A DNA stretch of 64,000 nt from Mesorhizobium mediterraneum (GTDB lineage Bacteria; Pseudomonadota; Alphaproteobacteria; Rhizobiales; Rhizobiaceae): contig NZ_NPKI01000026.1 of assembly GCF_002284565.1 (NCBI RefSeq), positions 380,347 through 444,346 of the forward strand. The letters are read 5' to 3'. A program made the translations under genes and the position numbers. Below are positions 16,112 to 26,011 of the stretch, piece after piece. The notes beneath the pieces are model-generated. The model saw only the letters and a program-made list of their open reading frames with translations. It was not told where the DNA came from and ran no database searches. The stretch's first letter is position 1. Every line of letters begins with the position of its first letter.

Positions 16112-16522
16112 ATGACCGCGCCGGCGGCCGCGCTGCAGAAGGCCTTGTTCGAAACGCTGAACGGTGATGGTTTCCTGTCAGCGGCATTGGGCGGCGCTAA
16201 ACTGTTCGACCATGCCCCGGAAAATGTCCCGTTTCCCTATGTCACCTTTGGCCGGACCAGCGTCTACGACTGGACAACGGGCATGGAGAACGACGCCGAG
16301 CAGCTTTTCACGCTGCATTTCTGGTCGAAGTCCGAGGCCAGGAAAGAAATGCTCGATGTGATGGACATGGTCAGCGCCCGGCTCCAGGATGCGGCGCTCG
16401 CGCTCGACGAGCATCACCGACTCAATCTCAGGCTCGAATTCACCGAGGGCCGTTACGACGAGGACCTTTCGGCCTATCACGGGCTGCTGCGCTTTCGCGC
16501 CGTGACGGAAGAAAACGCCTGA
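16112..16522 (+). CDS. DUF3168 family protein (phage/GTA tail-terminator-like)
   Basis: 136 residues, PAAALQKALFETLNGDGFLS, then VPFPYVTFGRTSVYDWTTG and LTLHF-type strands (QLFTLHFWSKSEARKEMLDV), matching DUF3168, known from gene transfer agent and phage tail clusters of alphaproteobacteria. No other head or tail gene is adjacent, so here it is either an isolated remnant or belongs to a dispersed set. Intact frame. Confidence 0.8.
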   Translation: MTAPAAALQKALFETLNGDGFLSAALGGAKLFDHAPENVPFPYVTFGRTSVYDWTTGMENDAEQLFTLHFWSKSEARKEMLDVMDMVSARLQDAALALDEHHRLNLRLEFTEGRYDEDLSAYHGLLRFRAVTEENA

Positions 16523-16697
16523 CGCGCTTTCAATATGGCTGCAACACAGTCTAGACTGGCGCTTCGATGAATTTTGCCGGGTTGGGGCGGCGAAATCATA
16601 AGGTCGGTTGTCTCGCGTTTCAGGGGTGGGATAGGCATGTGTTGCAGGCGTTCACTGTTCATTTCACGTTCAGCACCGATGCGTTAGAACGCTGACC

Positions 16698-16997
16698 ATG
16701 AAAACGCTTCGTTCCCACTTCCGAACCGCGACATTGGCGCTATCAGCGGCCGCTCTGTTCGCATCGCAGGCGACGGCGCTGCCGGTCGTCGTGCCCGAGC
16801 AGAACCGGCCGGTCGTCCTGGCTGCCTCCGACTGCTACGCGATCGGTCAGCAGGTCGCCGAGCAGAATGGCGGCACGCTGGCCAAGGCATCACAGTCGAC
16901 GCGCGGTGGCCAGCCGGTCTGCGTCATCGTCGTGCTGGTTCCAGGCAAGGACGGACAGCGCCCGCGCCGCACAGAGATCGTCGTTCCGCAGAATTGA
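16698..16997 (+). CDS. feuN: FeuN-like small periplasmic modulator of FeuPQ
   Basis: 99 residues: signal peptide (TATLALSAAALFASQATA), then about 70 residues with two cysteines (SDCYAIGQQVAEQNGGTL and GGQPVCVIVVLVPG), probably disulfide-linked. In Sinorhizobium meliloti a small periplasmic protein, FeuN, encoded just upstream of feuP restrains the FeuQ kinase. Position, size and export signal fit; the sequence match is from memory, so the symbol is an inference. Confidence 0.7.
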   Translation: MKTLRSHFRTATLALSAAALFASQATALPVVVPEQNRPVVLAASDCYAIGQQVAEQNGGTLAKASQSTRGGQPVCVIVVLVPGKDGQRPRRTEIVVPQN

Positions 16998-17066
16998 CCC
17001 GCCGTTTCCCAGCGTGTCGGAATCGGCCTATATCTGACCAATTCTTCAACAGGTGTTGATCCCAGC

Positions 17067-17715
<649 letters not shown>

Positions 17716-17732
<17 letters not shown>

Positions 17733-19167
17733 GGCGGAACCGCTCAAACAGACTGCAAGAACGCCGCTTTCGCTGCGGTTCTGGCCGCGTTCGCTGGCGT
17801 TCCGGGTGATCGCCTTTTCCACGGTCTGGGCGATACTCACCCTGGTCGTCATCTTCACGCTGATCACGACGCTCTATCGCCAGGCGAGCGAGCGCGGTTT
17901 CGACAGCTTGCTGTCGGCGCATCTGTTCAATCTGATCGGCTCGGTCGGCGTGTCCGAAGGCGGTTCGCTGACCGGCGCTCCCGACCTTGGCGATCTTCGG
18001 TTCTCGGAGCCGAATTCCGGCTGGTACTGGTCGGTGGAGCCTGCGTCGGAAGGCGTGCGCGGCGATCTGCACTCCTCCTCGATGACCAAGACGATCCCGT
18101 CGCCAGGCGTCGCCGAGGTTCCCTTCAATGCCAGCTTCCAGCGCAGCTATGCCACCGAAGGCATCAATGGCGAGGAGCTGGAAGTGTTCGAGAGCGAATT
18201 CGTTCTCGACGCGAAAAATCGCGCGGCGCGCTTCCGTGTCATGGGCAACCAGACCGAGCTCGAGCAGGAGATAGGCGCCTTCCAGCGTCGCCTTCTGACC
18301 TATCTTTCCCTGTTCGGCGTCGGCATGATCGCCATCAACGCCATCGCCATCCTGCTGGGCCTGCAGCCATTGCGCCGGGTCAGGAACGCTCTCGCCATGG
18401 TGCGGGAAGGAACCGCGCAAAGGCTAGACGGCCGCTTCCCGGCCGAGATCGAGCCGCTTGCCAACGAGACCAACGCGCTGATCGAAAACAACAAGCGTAT
18501 TGTCGAGCGCTCGCGCACGCAGGTCGGCAACCTCGCCCATTCGCTGAAGACGCCGCTGGCGGTGCTGATCAACGAGGGGCGGGCGCTTGGCGGCGCCAAG
18601 GGCAAGCTCATAGCCGAGCAGGCCGCCTCGATGCAGAAGCAGGTTGACCACTATCTGCAGCGCGCCCGCGTCGCGGCGCAACGCGACAGCGTCGTCTACC
18701 GTACGCCGGTGGCGCCGCTGGTCCAGCGCATGGTGCGCGTGCTGCAAAAACTCAACCCGCAGACTGCTCTCTCGCTTTCGCTGCCGGCAGTCGATATCGT
18801 CTTTGCCGGGGAACGTGAGGATCTGGAAGAATTGCTTGGCAATTTGCTCGACAACGCCATGAAATGGGCAAAGAGCGCGGTCGCAGTGTCGGTGGCACCA
18901 ATCTCCGACAAGACGAGTGGCGCCGGCAAGGAGGGTGCCGTCAATCTGTTCGAGATCAGTATCGAGGATGACGGCCCGGGCATTCCCGAAGACAAGGCGC
19001 GCGAGGCGCTGAGGCGCGGACGGCGGCTCGACGAGACCAAGCCGGGGACCGGGCTTGGACTTGCCATTGTCGCCGACCTCGTCAATGAGTATGGAGGCGT
19101 TCTGGCTCTGGAACGGTCCGGCATGGGCGGGTTGAAGGCAGTGGTTCGATTGCGGAGCCTTCAATGA
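17716..19167 (+). CDS. feuQ: Sensor histidine kinase FeuQ
   Basis: 483 residues from a GTG start (MSRRRKAEPLKQTART). Two membrane helices (about 30-52 and 192-215) flank a periplasmic sensor region, followed by HAMP, an H-box NLAHSLKTPLAVLINEG and a HATPase_c domain (NLLDNAMKWAKS, EDDGPGIPED, GTGLGLAIV). The PhoQ-like H-box agrees with FeuQ. Cognate of FeuP; the periplasmic region is where a FeuN-type protein would act. Confidence 0.9.
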
Positions 19168-19320
19168 TGCTTGATCGACGGTGCGTGATATGGCGGCATG
19201 TCGATTGGTCCCGTAGCGTCGGCCGCGGCCAAATTTCGGACAAACATCAACATTAATGGCCACACCGACTTCCCCGATGGCGCGGCTCCCAGCTCTAACT
19301 CAAGAAAACCGGTTGTTGGC

Positions 19321-19761
19321 ATGAAGATTCGCGTCGCGCTCGTTTCCGCACTGCTGGCCGTTTCCGGCTGCACGACGCTGGGCAACAGCCCGGCCCCCAC
19401 GGTGGCGCCGCAGCCTGCCGTCACGCCGCCAACTGACGGCAAGATCGCGACGACGATCATTTCCGCCATGGGCGGCGGCCTCGTCAGCGGATCGATCGGT
19501 GCCGGCTTGAAGGAATCCGAGAAGCGCAAGGCGCTGGAGGCGGAATACAAGGCGCTCGAGTACACAGCGAGTGGCCAGAAGGTGACGTGGAAGAGCGATC
19601 GGTCGGCGCATTATGGCGAGGTTGTCGCCGCCCAGCCCTATCGTGTCGGCTCGCAGGACTGCCGGCAATACACCCATACGGTCTTTACCGGGGCCGCCGG
19701 CGCCACCGCGCGCGGAACCGCTTGCCGCAACGCCGATGGCAGCTGGACGCCGCTGACGTAA
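19321..19761 (+). CDS. Outer-membrane-type lipoprotein (17 kDa antigen/RT0821-like)
   Basis: 146 residues. Lipobox VSGC after MKIRVALVSALLA gives acylated Cys18. A glycine-rich segment (ISAMGGGLVSGSIGAGL) resembles the 2TM glycine-zipper of surface antigen family proteins, followed by a domain with paired cysteines (QDCRQYTHTVF and GTACRNADGSW) as in RT0821/Lpp0805-type proteins. The start at 19321 is chosen because the signal peptide begins there. Lies between feuQ and cycH. Confidence 0.82.
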   Translation: MKIRVALVSALLAVSGCTTLGNSPAPTVAPQPAVTPPTDGKIATTIISAMGGGLVSGSIGAGLKESEKRKALEAEYKALEYTASGQKVTWKSDRSAHYGEVVAAQPYRVGSQDCRQYTHTVFTGAAGATARGTACRNADGSWTPLT

Positions 19762-19877
19762 CGACTGGGCGGATAGGTCCGGTTGACATCAATCAAGCAC
19801 ATGCGACGCACCTGCCGTCAAAGCGTCGCAGGATGCCTGTGTTGGCAGGGCAGGGCTCTGCCGTTATTGGAAGAAGC

Positions 19878-21029
19878 ATGCTGTTCTGGGTCATAGCTGC
19901 CATTCTCACGCTGGGTGCAAGCCTGGCGGTTCTGCTGCCGCTGGCCGGCGGCCCGAAGGATGGTTCGGCGAGCAGCGATCATGACCTTGAAGTTTATCGC
20001 GACCAGCTGTCGGAGCTTGACCGAGACGTGGCGCGCGGCCTGATCCAGCCGGCGGAGGCCGAAGAGGCGCGTGCCGAAATCGCTCGCCGCATCCTTCGCC
20101 TGGACAATGCCGGGGCCGGGGCCGATCCGGCCGACAAGGCCGCGGCGCGGCAGCCGTCGATGGCGACCAGGCTGGTTGCGACGGCCGCGGTCCTGGTGGT
20201 TCCGCTGGTCAGTTGGGGCTTGTACAGCCAGCTGGGCTCGCCCGATCTGCCGTCGCAGCCGCTCAGCGAGCGGCTGACCAAGAATCCCGCCGACAGTTCG
20301 GTGGACGAGCTGGTGGCACGCGCCGAGGCTCACCTTGCCGCCAATCCGTCCGATGGCAGGGGTTGGGACGTTCTGGCGCCCATCTATCTGCGCATGCAGC
20401 GCTTCGCCGATGCGGTGACGGCCTATCGCAACGCCATTCGCCTCGACGGTGACAGCGCCGCCCGCCAGGCAGGCCTCGGCGAGGCGATCGCCAACGCAGC
20501 GGGCGGCATTGTTTCGTCCGACGCTCAGGCCGCTTTCGAGGCGGCGCTGAAGCTCGATCCGGCAAATCCGAAGGCGAGCTTTTATCTCGCGATGGGCATG
20601 GCGCAGGAAGGCCGCATTGAGGAGGCGACAGCTGGCTGGCAGAAAATGCTAGCGGCCTTGCCGCAGGACTCAGCCTGGCGCGGCGCCGTCGAGCAGGCAC
20701 TGGCCGAATCCGCCAAGCGGAGCGTCGCTTCGGGAGAGCCTGCAAAAGGCCCGGGCGCCGGGGATGTCGATGCCGCCTCGTCGATGTCGCCGCAGGACAG
20801 GGAAGCGATGATCAACACCATGGTTGCGGGACTTGATGAAAAACTTCGTCAAAACCCGCGCGATGCGGAAGGATGGATGCAGCTTATTCGTTCCTATGTC
20901 GTGCTGGGCAAGGCCGATCAGGCACGCGACGCGCTCAATCGCGGTATCGCCGTTTTTGGCTCCGATAGTGAGGAAGCGAAGAAATTCACCGCCTTTGCCG
21001 TCTCGCTTGGTCTGACGGCGACGGAGTAA
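19878..21029 (+). CDS. cycH: Cytochrome c biogenesis protein CycH/CcmI
   Basis: 383 residues starting MLFWVIAAILTLGASLAVLL. Two membrane helices (about 1-22 and 96-116), a cytoplasmic loop with a leucine-zipper-like region (YRDQLSELDRDVARGLI), and a periplasmic TPR domain that presents apocytochrome c to the heme ligation machinery. The frame extends upstream into the lipoprotein gene but that part is its shadow. First gene of cycHJKL; cycJ follows after three bases. Confidence 0.93.
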   Translation: MLFWVIAAILTLGASLAVLLPLAGGPKDGSASSDHDLEVYRDQLSELDRDVARGLIQPAEAEEARAEIARRILRLDNAGAGADPADKAAARQPSMATRLVATAAVLVVPLVSWGLYSQLGSPDLPSQPLSERLTKNPADSSVDELVARAEAHLAANPSDGRGWDVLAPIYLRMQRFADAVTAYRNAIRLDGDSAARQAGLGEAIANAAGGIVSSDAQAAFEAALKLDPANPKASFYLAMGMAQEGRIEEATAGWQKMLAALPQDSAWRGAVEQALAESAKRSVASGEPAKGPGAGDVDAASSMSPQDREAMINTMVAGLDEKLRQNPRDAEGWMQLIRSYVVLGKADQARDALNRGIAVFGSDSEEAKKFTAFAVSLGLTATE

Positions 21030-21032
21030 AAC

Positions 21033-21476
21033 ATGACGCGCAAACAGAAAAGACTGTCGGTGATCGCCGGAGGGTTGGCCTTTCTCGGTGCCGCCACCGG
21101 TCTGACCTTCTACGCGCTCGGCCAGAAGGCCTCCTACTTCTACATGCCCGCCGATCTGACCACCGCCAGCCTGCAGCCCGGGCAGCGTATCAGGCTCGGC
21201 GGCCTCGTCGAAAAAGGCACGATCGAGCGCGGCCAGGGGGCCACTGTCGCCTTTTCGGTGACCGACAATCAGAAGCAGGTGAAAGTCACCTACACCGGCA
21301 TTCTTCCCGACCTTTTCCGCGAGGAGCAGGGCGTCATCACTGAAGGCACGTTTCGCCCGGACGGCGTCTTCGTCGCCGACAGCGTGTTGGCCAAGCACGA
21401 CGAGAACTACATGCCCAAGGAGGTGGCCGACGGTCTCAAGGCCAAGGGCGTGTGGCAGGAGAGCAAGAGTGAGTAA
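21033..21476 (+). CDS. cycJ: Heme chaperone CycJ/CcmE
   Basis: 147 residues. N-terminal signal anchor (LSVIAGGLAFLGAATGLTFYAL), periplasmic OB-fold, and the heme-binding motif LAKHDENYMPKE with covalent heme ligand His122 and Tyr126. It carries heme from CcmC to CcmF/CcmH during System I cytochrome c maturation. Tightly packed between cycH and cycK. Confidence 0.96.
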   Translation: MTRKQKRLSVIAGGLAFLGAATGLTFYALGQKASYFYMPADLTTASLQPGQRIRLGGLVEKGTIERGQGATVAFSVTDNQKQVKVTYTGILPDLFREEQGVITEGTFRPDGVFVADSVLAKHDENYMPKEVADGLKAKGVWQESKSE

Positions 21477-21481
21477 CAGCC

Positions 21482-23473
21482 TTGGTTGAAACCGGACATT
21501 TCGCGCTGGTCCTGGCGTTTGCGCTGGCCTTGGTGCAGACGCTGGTACCGCTGTTCGGCGCGCGCATGAACAACCAGAAGATGATGGCCGTCGGCGGTCC
21601 GGTCGCGGTGACCGGCTTCGCCTTGACCGCTCTGTCCTTCGCGGCGCTGGCGATAGCCTATGCAACGTCCGATTTTTCGGTGGCCAATGTCTGGGACAAC
21701 TCGCATTCGCTGCAGCCGCTGATCTACAAGATCACCGGCACCTGGGGCAATCACGAAGGCTCGATGCTGCTCTGGGTGCTGATCCTGACCTTCTTCGGCG
21801 CGCTCGTCGCTGCTTTCGGCAGCAATCTTCCTGCGACGCTTCGAGCCAATGTGCTGGCCGTGCAAGGGGCCATCGGCGCCACCTTCTTCCTGTTCATCCT
21901 GGCGACGTCCAACCCGTTCGCCAGGCTCAATCCGGCGCCGATCGAGGGCCGCGATCTCAATCCGATCCTGCAGGATCTCGGTCTCGCCATCCATCCGCCG
22001 CTGCTCTATCTCGGCTATGTCGGCTTCTCGATCTGCTTTTCCTTCTCGGTCGCCGCCCTCATCGAAGGCCGCATCGACGCGTCCTGGGCGCGCTGGGTGC
22101 GGCCATGGACGCTGGTCGCCTGGATGTTCCTGACAGGCGGCATCGCCATGGGCTCCTACTGGGCCTATTACGAACTTGGCTGGGGTGGCTTCTGGTTCTG
22201 GGATCCGGTCGAGAACGCCTCCTTTATGCCATGGCTGGCGGGCACGGCGCTGCTCCACTCGGCGATCGTCATGGAGAAGCGCTCGGCCCTGAAGATCTGG
22301 ACGCTGCTGCTGGCGATCCTGACCTTCTCGCTGTCGCTGCTCGGCACCTTCCTGGTGCGCTCCGGGGTGCTCACTTCGGTCCACGCCTTCGCCACCGATC
22401 CGACGCGCGGCGTGTTCATCCTCTGCATCCTGACACTGTTCATCGGCGGATCGCTGGCGCTGTTCGCCTTTCGCGCGTCGAGGCTGACGGCCGGCGGCCT
22501 GTTCCATCCAATCTCGCGCGAAGGGGCGCTGGTCCTCAACAATCTGTTCCTGACCACGGCCACCGCCACCGTGCTGATCGGCACGCTTTATCCGCTGGCG
22601 GTCGAGGCCGTTTCAGCCGACAAGATTTCGGTCGGCGCGCCGTTCTTCAACCTGACATTCGGCCCGCTGATGGTGCCGCTTCTGGTCGTGGTCCCGTTCG
22701 GGCCGCTGCTGGCCTGGAAGCGCGGCGACATCTTCGCCGTCGCCCAGCGCCTGATGGCGGCCTTCGCCGCAGCGCTTCTGGCCGTGCTGGTGACGGCCTT
22801 GTTCATCGACGGCGCGTCGGTGTTCGCAGCACTTGGCGTCGGCCTGGCCTTTTGGCTGATCTGCGGCGCGCTCACCGATATTGCCGTCAAGTCCGGCTTT
22901 GGCACTGTCGCAACCGGCACCATGTTCAGGCGCTTCGCCGGCCTGCCGCGTTCGGTCTTCGGCACCGCGCTCGCCCATCTCGGCCTCGGGCTGACGACGC
23001 TGGGCATCGTCGGCACGCTTTGCTTCGGCACCGAGAAGATATTGTCGATGCATGCGGGCGAGACCGTGCAACTGTCCGGCCACACGCTGCGTTTCGAAGG
23101 GCTCTATCCCGCTCAGGGGCCTAATTACAGCGAGGATCGTGGCCGCTTTGCGCTGCTCGACGCCGATGGAAGCACAACCGCCATAATCACCTCATCCAAG
23201 CGCTCCTATCCGGTCCGACAGATGACGACGACCGAGTCCGGTATCAAGACGATTGGGTTCAGCCAGCTCTACCTCTCGCTTGGCGACGAAGGGACCGACG
23301 GCTCCGTCGTGGTGCGGCTTTGGTGGAAGCCGCTGGTGACGCTGATCTGGGGGGGCAGCCTGGTCATGATGGCAGGTGCTGCGATGTCGCTCATGGACCG
23401 GCGCCTGCGCGTCGGGGCACCGTCGCGCCGCCGCAAGTCGACCGGCGCAGTGCCTTCCGCGAGCCTGCCATGA
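21482..23473 (+). CDS. cycK: Heme lyase subunit CycK/CcmF
   Basis: 663 residues, a multi-pass membrane protein with about 14-15 helices and the tryptophan-rich heme-handling motif WGGFWFWDPVENASFMPW (about 234-251), flanked by conserved histidines (GNHEGSMLLW and LLHSAIVME). It attaches heme to apocytochrome c. The start is a TTG five bases after cycJ; its stop overlaps the cycL start (ATGA). Confidence 0.96.
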   Translation: MVETGHFALVLAFALALVQTLVPLFGARMNNQKMMAVGGPVAVTGFALTALSFAALAIAYATSDFSVANVWDNSHSLQPLIYKITGTWGNHEGSMLLWVLILTFFGALVAAFGSNLPATLRANVLAVQGAIGATFFLFILATSNPFARLNPAPIEGRDLNPILQDLGLAIHPPLLYLGYVGFSICFSFSVAALIEGRIDASWARWVRPWTLVAWMFLTGGIAMGSYWAYYELGWGGFWFWDPVENASFMPWLAGTALLHSAIVMEKRSALKIWTLLLAILTFSLSLLGTFLVRSGVLTSVHAFATDPTRGVFILCILTLFIGGSLALFAFRASRLTAGGLFHPISREGALVLNNLFLTTATATVLIGTLYPLAVEAVSADKISVGAPFFNLTFGPLMVPLLVVVPFGPLLAWKRGDIFAVAQRLMAAFAAALLAVLVTALFIDGASVFAALGVGLAFWLICGALTDIAVKSGFGTVATGTMFRRFAGLPRSVFGTALAHLGLGLTTLGIVGTLCFGTEKILSMHAGETVQLSGHTLRFEGLYPAQGPNYSEDRGRFALLDADGSTTAIITSSKRSYPVRQMTTTESGIKTIGFSQLYLSLGDEGTDGSVVVRLWWKPLVTLIWGGSLVMMAGAAMSLMDRRLRVGAPSRRRKSTGAVPSASLP

Positions 23474-23937
23474 CCGCAAGATTTTCACTGGCCTCGCTGA
23501 TCCTGCTGCTGACGCTGTTGTTTGCCGGCGCTTCACTTGCGGTGAAGCCCGACGAGGTTCTGGCCGACCCGGCGCTCGAGACGCGGGCGCGGACGCTTTC
23601 GGAAGAGCTGCGCTGCATGGTTTGCCAGAACCAGTCGATCGATGAATCCGATGCAGACCTTGCCCGCGATCTGCGCGTGCTGGTGCGCCAGCGCCTCGTT
23701 GCCGGCGACACCGACCAGCAGGTGATAGACTATATTGTTTCCCGCTACGGCGAGTTCGTGCTGTTGAAACCGCGCTTCAGCCTGCGCAATGCTTTACTCT
23801 GGGGCACGCCGATCCTTCTGCTCCTTGCCGGCGGCGCCGTCATCGTGCTCGGCGCCCGCTCGCGCCGCTCAGCGCCAACCAATGCGTTGACCGCCGAGGA
23901 ACAGGCGGAGCTGGACACTATTTTGCACCGGGACTGA
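23470..23937 (+). CDS. cycL: Cytochrome c-type biogenesis protein CycL/CcmH
   Basis: 155 residues: signal peptide, then the redox motif LRCMVCQNQSI (Cys49, Cys52) that reduces the apocytochrome CXXCH cysteines, and a C-terminal membrane helix (ALLWGTPILLLLAGGAVIVL). Starts in the ATGA overlap with cycK. The second residue inside the CXXC is Met-Val rather than the more common Pro-Val. Confidence 0.95.
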   Translation: MTARFSLASLILLLTLLFAGASLAVKPDEVLADPALETRARTLSEELRCMVCQNQSIDESDADLARDLRVLVRQRLVAGDTDQQVIDYIVSRYGEFVLLKPRFSLRNALLWGTPILLLLAGGAVIVLGARSRRSAPTNALTAEEQAELDTILHRD

Positions 23938-24065
23938 AGGCGGCGGCCCCCGCAAACATTACGAAAGTTTCATGCACCGGAAATGGCGCCGTAATGTGCG
24001 CCCCTCTATTTCTCTTGCCCGAGGATGCCGACCGAAGCGCATCCCTTGAAGAGGATACGAGACCC

Positions 24066-25601
24066 ATGAATATTGCCCCCAGTTCATATCCCCGCACCCG
24101 CAAACGCCTGATGGCTGCCGCAGCTTCAGTGGCCATTGCCGGCGCGATCGGCTTCGGCGCGGTTGCCACCGTGACAGCCCCGGTCCTGGCCGAGGCCGTG
24201 CGTGTCGAGGCGCCGCAGGTCCCGAGCTTCGCCGATGTGGTCGAGCGCGTTTCGCCGGCGGTCGTCAGTGTACGCGTCAAAGCCAAGATAGAATCGACCG
24301 CCGACGACGGCTCCGACCTGCCCGACGGCTTCGGCAATCTTCCCGACGATCCGCAATTGCGCCGCTTCTTCAGGGAGTTCCGTGGCTTTGGCGATCAGGG
24401 GGGCCAGGATGGAATGCGGCGCTTCGGACGCCGTGATCAGAACCGCCAGCCGCGGCCGGTCGCCCAGGGGTCCGGTTTTTTCATCTCCGATGATGGTTAC
24501 CTCGTCACCAACAACCATGTCGTCGGAGATGGCTCGTCCTTCACGGTGGTGATGCATGACGGCAAGGAACTCGACGCCAAGCTGGTCGGCACAGACCCAC
24601 GCACCGATCTCGCGGTGCTCAAGGTCGAAGGCGACGGCAAGTTCACCTATGTCGACTTCGCCGATGATTCCAAGGTTCGCGTCGGCGACTGGGTCGTGGC
24701 CGTCGGCAATCCGTTCGGCCTCGGCGGCACGGTCACCGCCGGCATCGTCTCGGCTCGTGGCCGCGATATCGGCGCCGGCCCCTATGACGATTTCATCCAG
24801 ATCGACGCCTCGGTGAACCGCGGCAATTCGGGCGGCCCGACCTTCAACCTTAACGGCCAGGTCGTCGGCATCAACACCGCGATCTTCTCGCCGTCCGGCG
24901 GCAGCGTCGGTATCGCCTTCGACATTCCTGCCTCGACGGCAAAGGCTGTCGTGCAGGATCTGATGAAGGACGGCACCGTCCAGCGCGGCTGGCTTGGCGT
25001 CGAGATCCAGCCGGTCACCTCCGAAATCGCCGAATCGCTTGGGCTGAAGTCCGATAAGGGCGCGCTCGTTTCCAGCGCCCAGAACGATGGTCCGGGCAAG
25101 AAGGCCGGTATATCAGCCGGTGACGTCATCACTCAGGTGGACGGCAAGGACGTCGCTTCGCCGAAGGAACTCGCGCGTCTGATCGGCGCCTACCAGCCCG
25201 GCAAACCGGTCGAGGTCACGCTGTGGCGTGACGGCAAGAGTGAGACCGTCAAGGTCGATCTCGGCACGCTGCCTTCGAGCGACAAGCAGGCTTCGGCCGA
25301 CCAGCAGCCTTCCGCTCCGCCAAAGGCCGACACGCTGGCCGATCTCGGCCTCACCGTCACCAGATCCGACGATGGCAAAGGGCTTGTGGTGACCGATGTC
25401 GACCCCGACAGCGATGCCGCCGATCGCGGCATCCAGCCGGGCGACGTCATCACCTCGGTCAATTCGACGGAGGTCAATGGCACCGACGATGTCGCCAAGG
25501 CGATGGCCGACGCGGTGAAGTCGGGCCGCAAGGCGGTGCTGATGCAGATCACCCGCGACGATAGCAACCGCTTCGTCGCGCTGCCTGTCGCCAAGGGCTG
25601 A
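24066..25601 (+). CDS. degP: Periplasmic serine protease/chaperone DegP (HtrA)
   Basis: 511 residues. Signal region, then a trypsin-like protease with triad His151 (VTNNHVVGDG), Asp181 (RTDLAVLKV) and Ser255 (NRGNSGGPTFN), followed by two PDZ domains (about 280-370 and 410-505). Degrades or refolds damaged envelope proteins. The Gln/Gly/Arg-rich LA loop (residues 105-132) precedes the catalytic His. The start at 24066 has GAGGA upstream; a GTG at 23994 is less likely. Confidence 0.95.
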   Translation: MNIAPSSYPRTRKRLMAAAASVAIAGAIGFGAVATVTAPVLAEAVRVEAPQVPSFADVVERVSPAVVSVRVKAKIESTADDGSDLPDGFGNLPDDPQLRRFFREFRGFGDQGGQDGMRRFGRRDQNRQPRPVAQGSGFFISDDGYLVTNNHVVGDGSSFTVVMHDGKELDAKLVGTDPRTDLAVLKVEGDGKFTYVDFADDSKVRVGDWVVAVGNPFGLGGTVTAGIVSARGRDIGAGPYDDFIQIDASVNRGNSGGPTFNLNGQVVGINTAIFSPSGGSVGIAFDIPASTAKAVVQDLMKDGTVQRGWLGVEIQPVTSEIAESLGLKSDKGALVSSAQNDGPGKKAGISAGDVITQVDGKDVASPKELARLIGAYQPGKPVEVTLWRDGKSETVKVDLGTLPSSDKQASADQQPSAPPKADTLADLGLTVTRSDDGKGLVVTDVDPDSDAADRGIQPGDVITSVNSTEVNGTDDVAKAMADAVKSGRKAVLMQITRDDSNRFVALPVAKG

Positions 25602-25612
25602 CGTTCCAGACT

Positions 25613-25660
25613 TTTCCGGTGCGGCGGTTTTCAACACCCCCCGAGCCGCCGCACCGGAAA
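25613..25660 (+). terminator. Long hairpin after degP
   Basis: Perfect 15-base inverted repeat (TTTCCGGTGCGGCGG and its complement) with an 18-base loop, 12 bases after the degP stop. No T-run follows. Confidence 0.55.
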
Positions 25661-25751
25661 GCACGGGGCCTGAATACGTTAGTCAGTCAGTCATCGTGTT
25701 CCCCAGCGGCAGCGGACTCCCATCGCCCGCTGCCGCTCGAACAGAGCATGA

Positions 25752-25950
25752 CGGCATGCTCAAACACGAAGCATGTCGCCCAAAAGTGTGAAGCGGTTTT
25801 GGGATGACGACATGCTCAAACAACGAAGCATGTCGCCCAAAAGCCCGCCTCGGTCTTGATCCGAGGGTGCCGGTGGCTTTGGGACAACGACATTCCAAAA
25901 CAAAGACTTACGGCGTATCCTTGAATCACTTTGTTCGCGATACGCTCTGG
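25752..25950. repeat. Mosaic repeat: two module A copies plus module C
   Basis: Module A at 25772-25816 and a second copy at 25829-25894 whose centre is enlarged by an unrelated hairpin (CCTCGGTCTTGATCCGAGG); each copy is preceded by CATGCTCAAACA(A)CGAA. A diverged module C (CCTTGAATCACTTTG...) occupies about 25905-25950, ending next to the response regulator gene. Same element types as at 4881-5045. Confidence 0.75.
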
Positions 25951-26011
25951 TGAGGCCACGATGCATATGCCGGCCACTCAATCTTCCAGCGAAATCGCGT
26001 ATAACGGTCCC

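Noticed and set aside
16112..16522. Possible prophage remnant
   Set aside because: A single DUF3168 gene without integrase, attachment-site repeats or other phage genes does not support a prophage call.
25752..25950. Possible CRISPR-like array
   Set aside because: Only two imperfect palindromic units with no regular spacers and no cas genes; they are intergenic modules also found elsewhere in the window.
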